From: Nitrospirota bacterium
GTDB taxonomy: Bacteria; Nitrospirota; Thermodesulfovibrionia; Thermodesulfovibrionales; UBA1546
Reading direction: 5' to 3'
Assembly (NCBI GenBank): GCA_004298625.1
Contig: SCSY01000150.1
Coordinates: 1-24,418, forward strand
Length of the DNA stretch: 24,418 nt
Every line of letters begins with the position of its first letter. Within the stretch, counting starts at the first letter, position 1. The notes below the pieces were generated by a model, which searched no databases, was not told the DNA's origin, and saw only the letters and a list, made by a program, of their open reading frames with translations. This document shows positions 21,638 to 24,418 of the stretch, piece after piece. The position numbers were made by a program, and so were the translations under genes.

Positions 21638-23722
21638 ATGAGCAATACAATACTTTTTGCCCTCGGTTGCGGATTGTTAGGCGTGATATATGCCGTAATA
21701 ACCGCAATGTGGGTGTCAAAGCAGGACGCAGGAAGCGCCAAGATGCAGGAGATATCGAATGCAGTTAAAGAGGGAGCTTATGCGTTCCTTGCGCGCGAAT
21801 ATAAAACAGTTGCTATGGTTGCCGTTGTTCTGGTGATCGCCATTGGTGCGATACCGCAACTTGGCATATGGCCGGCTATTGGTTTCATAATTGGAACTGT
21901 AGGTTCAGCCCTTGCCGGTTTTGTAGGCATGTGGGTTACAGTGCGTGCAAATGTTCGCACCACACAGGCCGCACACAAAGGCCTCCAGGCTGCGCTCGGC
22001 CTTGCATTTAAGGGCGGCTCGGTGACAGGTGTTATGGTTGTTGGTCTCGGAATTATAGGCCTTGCAGGTTTTTATTTTATAGCACAGCAGGCAAATCAGG
22101 GAAATCATGAGATCGCATTTCGGGCGCTGATAGGACTCGGCTTCGGATGCTCACTCATGAGCGTGTTCGCCCGTATCGCAGGCGGCATCTATACAAAGGC
22201 TGCCGACGTAGGCGCCGACCTTGTTGGAAAAGTCGAAGCTGGTATTCCTGAAGACGATCCGAGAAACCCTGCAGTTATCGCCGATAACGTCGGTGACAAC
22301 GTAGGCGACTGCGCAGGCATGGCAGCCGACCTTTATGAAACATACACGGTTACGCTTGTTGCGGCAATGCTCCTTGCAAAGACGGTTTTTGGCGCTGACA
22401 GCGCATGGGTGGAATTCCCGATGCTCCTCGGCGGAATATCAATCATCGCTTCCATAATCGGGACCTTTGCAGTAAGGCTCGGCAAAAGCCAGTATATCAT
22501 GGGCGCCCTCTATAAGGGGCTTGCTGTTGCAGGTATTCTTGCGGCAATAACATTTTATTTTGTGACAGGTAAATTTCTCGAAGGCGTGGATGCGGCTTCT
22601 TTAGCCGCTCATCCGGCATTTACACAGGGGAACGTTTTCTTCATGGCGCTTATCGGCCTCTTATTGACCGGCCTGATAGTGGTTATAACAGAGTACTTCA
22701 CAGCTAAGGAATATGGCCCTGTGAAACACATTGCAAAGGCCAGTCTGACCGGCCACGGCACAAACGTTATCGCAGGTCTTGCAGTCAGCATGAAGTCAAC
22801 AGCCGCGCCCGTTATAGTTATCGTTGCCTCAATCCTCGGCGCCTTTTATCTGGGCGGCGGATTTAACGGCGATGCAGCAGGCGGTCTTTTTGCAATCGCG
22901 CTGTCAGCGGTCTCGATGCTTTCAATGACAGGGATTGTTGTTGCAATTGATTCTTACGGCCCGATAACAGATAATGCAGGCGGTATCGCGGAAATGTCAG
23001 GACTGCCTGAGGAGATCCGTAACATCACAGACCCATTGGATGCAGTCGGCAACACAACAAAGGCTGTTACAAAGGGTTATGCAATCGGTTCAGCAGGTCT
23101 TGCAGCACTGGTTCTTTTTGCGGAGTATTCAAGGTCCTTCAGCACACAGCTTTATTTTGACCTTTCAAACCCGATGGTTCTGGCCGGCCTTTTCATCGGC
23201 GGTCTGCTCCCTTATTATTACGGCTCGCTCCTTATGGAGGCTGTTGGAAAGGCAGCAGGCAGTATTGTTGAGGAAGTCAGAAGACAGTTCAGGGAGATCC
23301 CCGGCATTATGGAATATAAGGCAAAGCCGGAATACGGCAAGTGTGTTGACATCGTCACAAAGGGCGCTATCAAGCAGATGATGGTTCCTGCTCTTATCCC
23401 TGTTGTTGTTCCTATTGCGGTAGGTCTTCTCCTCGGCAAGGAAGCCCTCGGCGGAGTTCTTATCGGAAGTATTTTAACCGGACTCTTCCAGGCCATTGCC
23501 ATGACAAGCGGCGGCGGTGCATGGGACAACGCCAAGAAATCCTTTGAAGACGGCGTTACCGACGATTCAGGCAAGCTGCACAAGAAGGGTAGCGACGGGC
23601 ACAAGGCCTCGGTCACAGGCGATACAGTCGGCGATCCTTATAAGGACACAGCAGGCCCGGCAATTAACCCGATGATCAAGGTTATAAATATCGTTGCGCT
23701 TCTGATTGTTCCGTTGCTGTAA
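21638..23722 (+). CDS. hppA: Membrane-bound proton-pumping pyrophosphatase, K+-independent type
   Basis: It hydrolyses pyrophosphate while pumping ions out of the cytoplasm, and is about 16-helix integral. The 694 residues show the substrate-site motifs [20 protein letters not shown] and [16 protein letters not shown], then [26 protein letters not shown] and [18 protein letters not shown]. The potassium-determining position reads [10 protein letters not shown]: Lys475 where K+-dependent enzymes have Ala, with Thr478. This marks the K+-independent class, which is known to pump protons. AAAGGAGGAG precedes the ATG. Next to sat it would recover energy from the PPi released in sulfate activation. 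A strong terminator follows. Confidence 0.97.
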   Translation: MSNTILFALGCGLLGVIYAVITAMWVSKQDAGSAKMQEISNAVKEGAYAFLAREYKTVAMVAVVLVIAIGAIPQLGIWPAIGFIIGTVGSALAGFVGMWVTVRANVRTTQAAHKGLQAALGLAFKGGSVTGVMVVGLGIIGLAGFYFIAQQANQGNHEIAFRALIGLGFGCSLMSVFARIAGGIYTKAADVGADLVGKVEAGIPEDDPRNPAVIADNVGDNVGDCAGMAADLYETYTVTLVAAMLLAKTVFGADSAWVEFPMLLGGISIIASIIGTFAVRLGKSQYIMGALYKGLAVAGILAAITFYFVTGKFLEGVDAASLAAHPAFTQGNVFFMALIGLLLTGLIVVITEYFTAKEYGPVKHIAKASLTGHGTNVIAGLAVSMKSTAAPVIVIVASILGAFYLGGGFNGDAAGGLFAIALSAVSMLSMTGIVVAIDSYGPITDNAGGIAEMSGLPEEIRNITDPLDAVGNTTKAVTKGYAIGSAGLAALVLFAEYSRSFSTQLYFDLSNPMVLAGLFIGGLLPYYYGSLLMEAVGKAAGSIVEEVRRQFREIPGIMEYKAKPEYGKCVDIVTKGAIKQMMVPALIPVVVPIAVGLLLGKEALGGVLIGSILTGLFQAIAMTSGGGAWDNAKKSFEDGVTDDSGKLHKKGSDGHKASVTGDTVGDPYKDTAGPAINPMIKVINIVALLIVPLL

Positions 23723-23746
23723 GATAGATTTTAGAACTGATTTTAA

Positions 23747-23782
23747 GGGGCCGTTCCGAAAATTCGGACGGCCTCTTTATTT
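23747..23782 (+). terminator. Intrinsic terminator after hppA
   Basis: GGGGCCGTTCCGAA pairs with TTCGGACGGCCTC (one bulged T, one G-T) and is followed by TTTATTT. It starts 25 nt after the hppA stop and closes the sulfate module. Confidence 0.85.
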
Positions 23783-23786
23783 AACA

Positions 23787-24418
23787 ATGAAAAAAATACT
23801 TATACCTGCTGATATTAAAAAATTAATCAAGAAACAAAAGAGTTTCCTTGACAGGTCCCATCTTAAAATATTTACAATGACCTCAAACGAAGAGGCTTTT
23901 AATATTCACTGCGCAGAAAAAGCAAATCTTATTATTACAAAATTTGATATGCCCGGAATGAGCAGCGAAATATTCTGCTCGCTTATCAGGGAAGATAGAA
24001 AATTGCAGGATGTCTCTATAATCCTGATATGCAATAACAGCAAAGCTGATATAGAAAGGACTTCGAGGTGCAAGGCCAACGCAATTGTAACAATGCCGCT
24101 GGACAGGACAATTTTTCTCGAAAAGGCGCATCAACTCCTTAATATTTCCAGAAGAGAATCTTGCAGGATTCCCTTAAGCGTCAGGATAAGTGGAAAGCAC
24201 AAAAACAGGCCCTTCCTATGCCATCTGGAGAATATCAGCTCCTCCGGCATATTGTTTGAAACCGATAATAAACTTGCAGGGGGAGACATTATGAGTTGTT
24301 CTTTTTTTCTGCCGAATTCAAAGCATATAGTTGCAGACGGAGAGATTGTCAGGGTAGACAAAAAGGAAGGTGAATTTGATGCCAACCGATATGGAATCCG
24401 GTTCAGTAATATCACGGA
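23787..24418 (+). CDS. Degenerate receiver-PilZ protein, 3' end outside the window
   Basis: An open frame from ATG 23787 runs off the window after 210 codons. Residues 1-120 look like a CheY-like receiver (LIITKFDMPGMS, VSIILICNN), but Lys52 occupies the usual phospho-Asp position (K-x-x-MP) and the N-terminal acidic pair is missing (ILIPADI), so phosphorylation is unlikely. From residue 122 a PilZ domain follows, with the c-di-GMP RxxxR motif RESCR (123-127) and the second motif NISSSG. The PAS-GGDEF-EAL protein in this window is a possible source of signal turnover. The ATG overlaps the end of the hppA terminator region and has no clear ribosome site, so the start is less certain. Confidence 0.82.
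   Translation, partial: MKKILIPADIKKLIKKQKSFLDRSHLKIFTMTSNEEAFNIHCAEKANLIITKFDMPGMSSEIFCSLIREDRKLQDVSIILICNNSKADIERTSRCKANAIVTMPLDRTIFLEKAHQLLNISRRESCRIPLSVRISGKHKNRPFLCHLENISSSGILFETDNKLAGGDIMSCSFFLPNSKHIVADGEIVRVDKKEGEFDANRYGIRFSNIT

Overview
The window reads as chromosome of an anaerobic sulfate- (or other sulfur-oxyanion-) respiring bacterium, most likely Nitrospirota (Thermodesulfovibrio-like). The basis is a syntenic sat-aprBA-qmoABC block followed by a membrane pyrophosphatase, a two-gene atpB-atpE F0 cluster, arginine written almost only as AGA/AGG, and many short extragenic palindromes. Lineage is inferred from gene content and style, not from a marker gene. I saw no tRNA, rRNA, CRISPR array, IS transposase or phage gene.

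Layout. 1-2269: end of rpmE with its terminator, a structured repeat, then a DUF1385 membrane protein overlapping prfA. 2270-5536: an accessory island between prfA and prmC (often neighbours). It holds a brnTA toxin-antitoxin pair, a secreted hypothetical, a solitary integron-type gene cassette with a well-formed attC site but no integrase, and an AAA/DUF4143 ATPase under a promoter whose spacer is a perfect palindrome. 5537-8441: prmC, then a PAS-GGDEF-EAL protein with a degenerate GGDEF motif. 8442-9731: atpB and atpE with promoter and terminator. 9732-11182: palindromic repeats, a RibL/TagD-like nucleotidyltransferase, and divergent rdgB. 11183-11617: a second, inverted copy of the structured repeat and the adk leader.

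11618-23782 is one functional module. Sat activates sulfate to APS and PPi; AprBA reduces APS to sulfite and AMP; QmoABC passes quinol electrons to AprBA; HppA hydrolyses PPi while pumping ions; Adk turns AMP plus ATP into two ADP. A small two-CBS protein between qmoC and hppA is a candidate adenylate sensor. The last gene, cut by the window edge, is a degenerate receiver-PilZ protein.

The strongest unusual signals are: the integron cassette, where the 8-base core at its 5' end is the exact complement of the attC core at its 3' end; a two-copy structured repeat of about 130 bp whose core is conserved while its outer stems differ in sequence yet stay self-complementary; the arginine codon usage of sat (14 of 14 CGN, in an AGR-using neighbourhood); and accessory-gene promoters that carry palindromic operators and appear leaderless.
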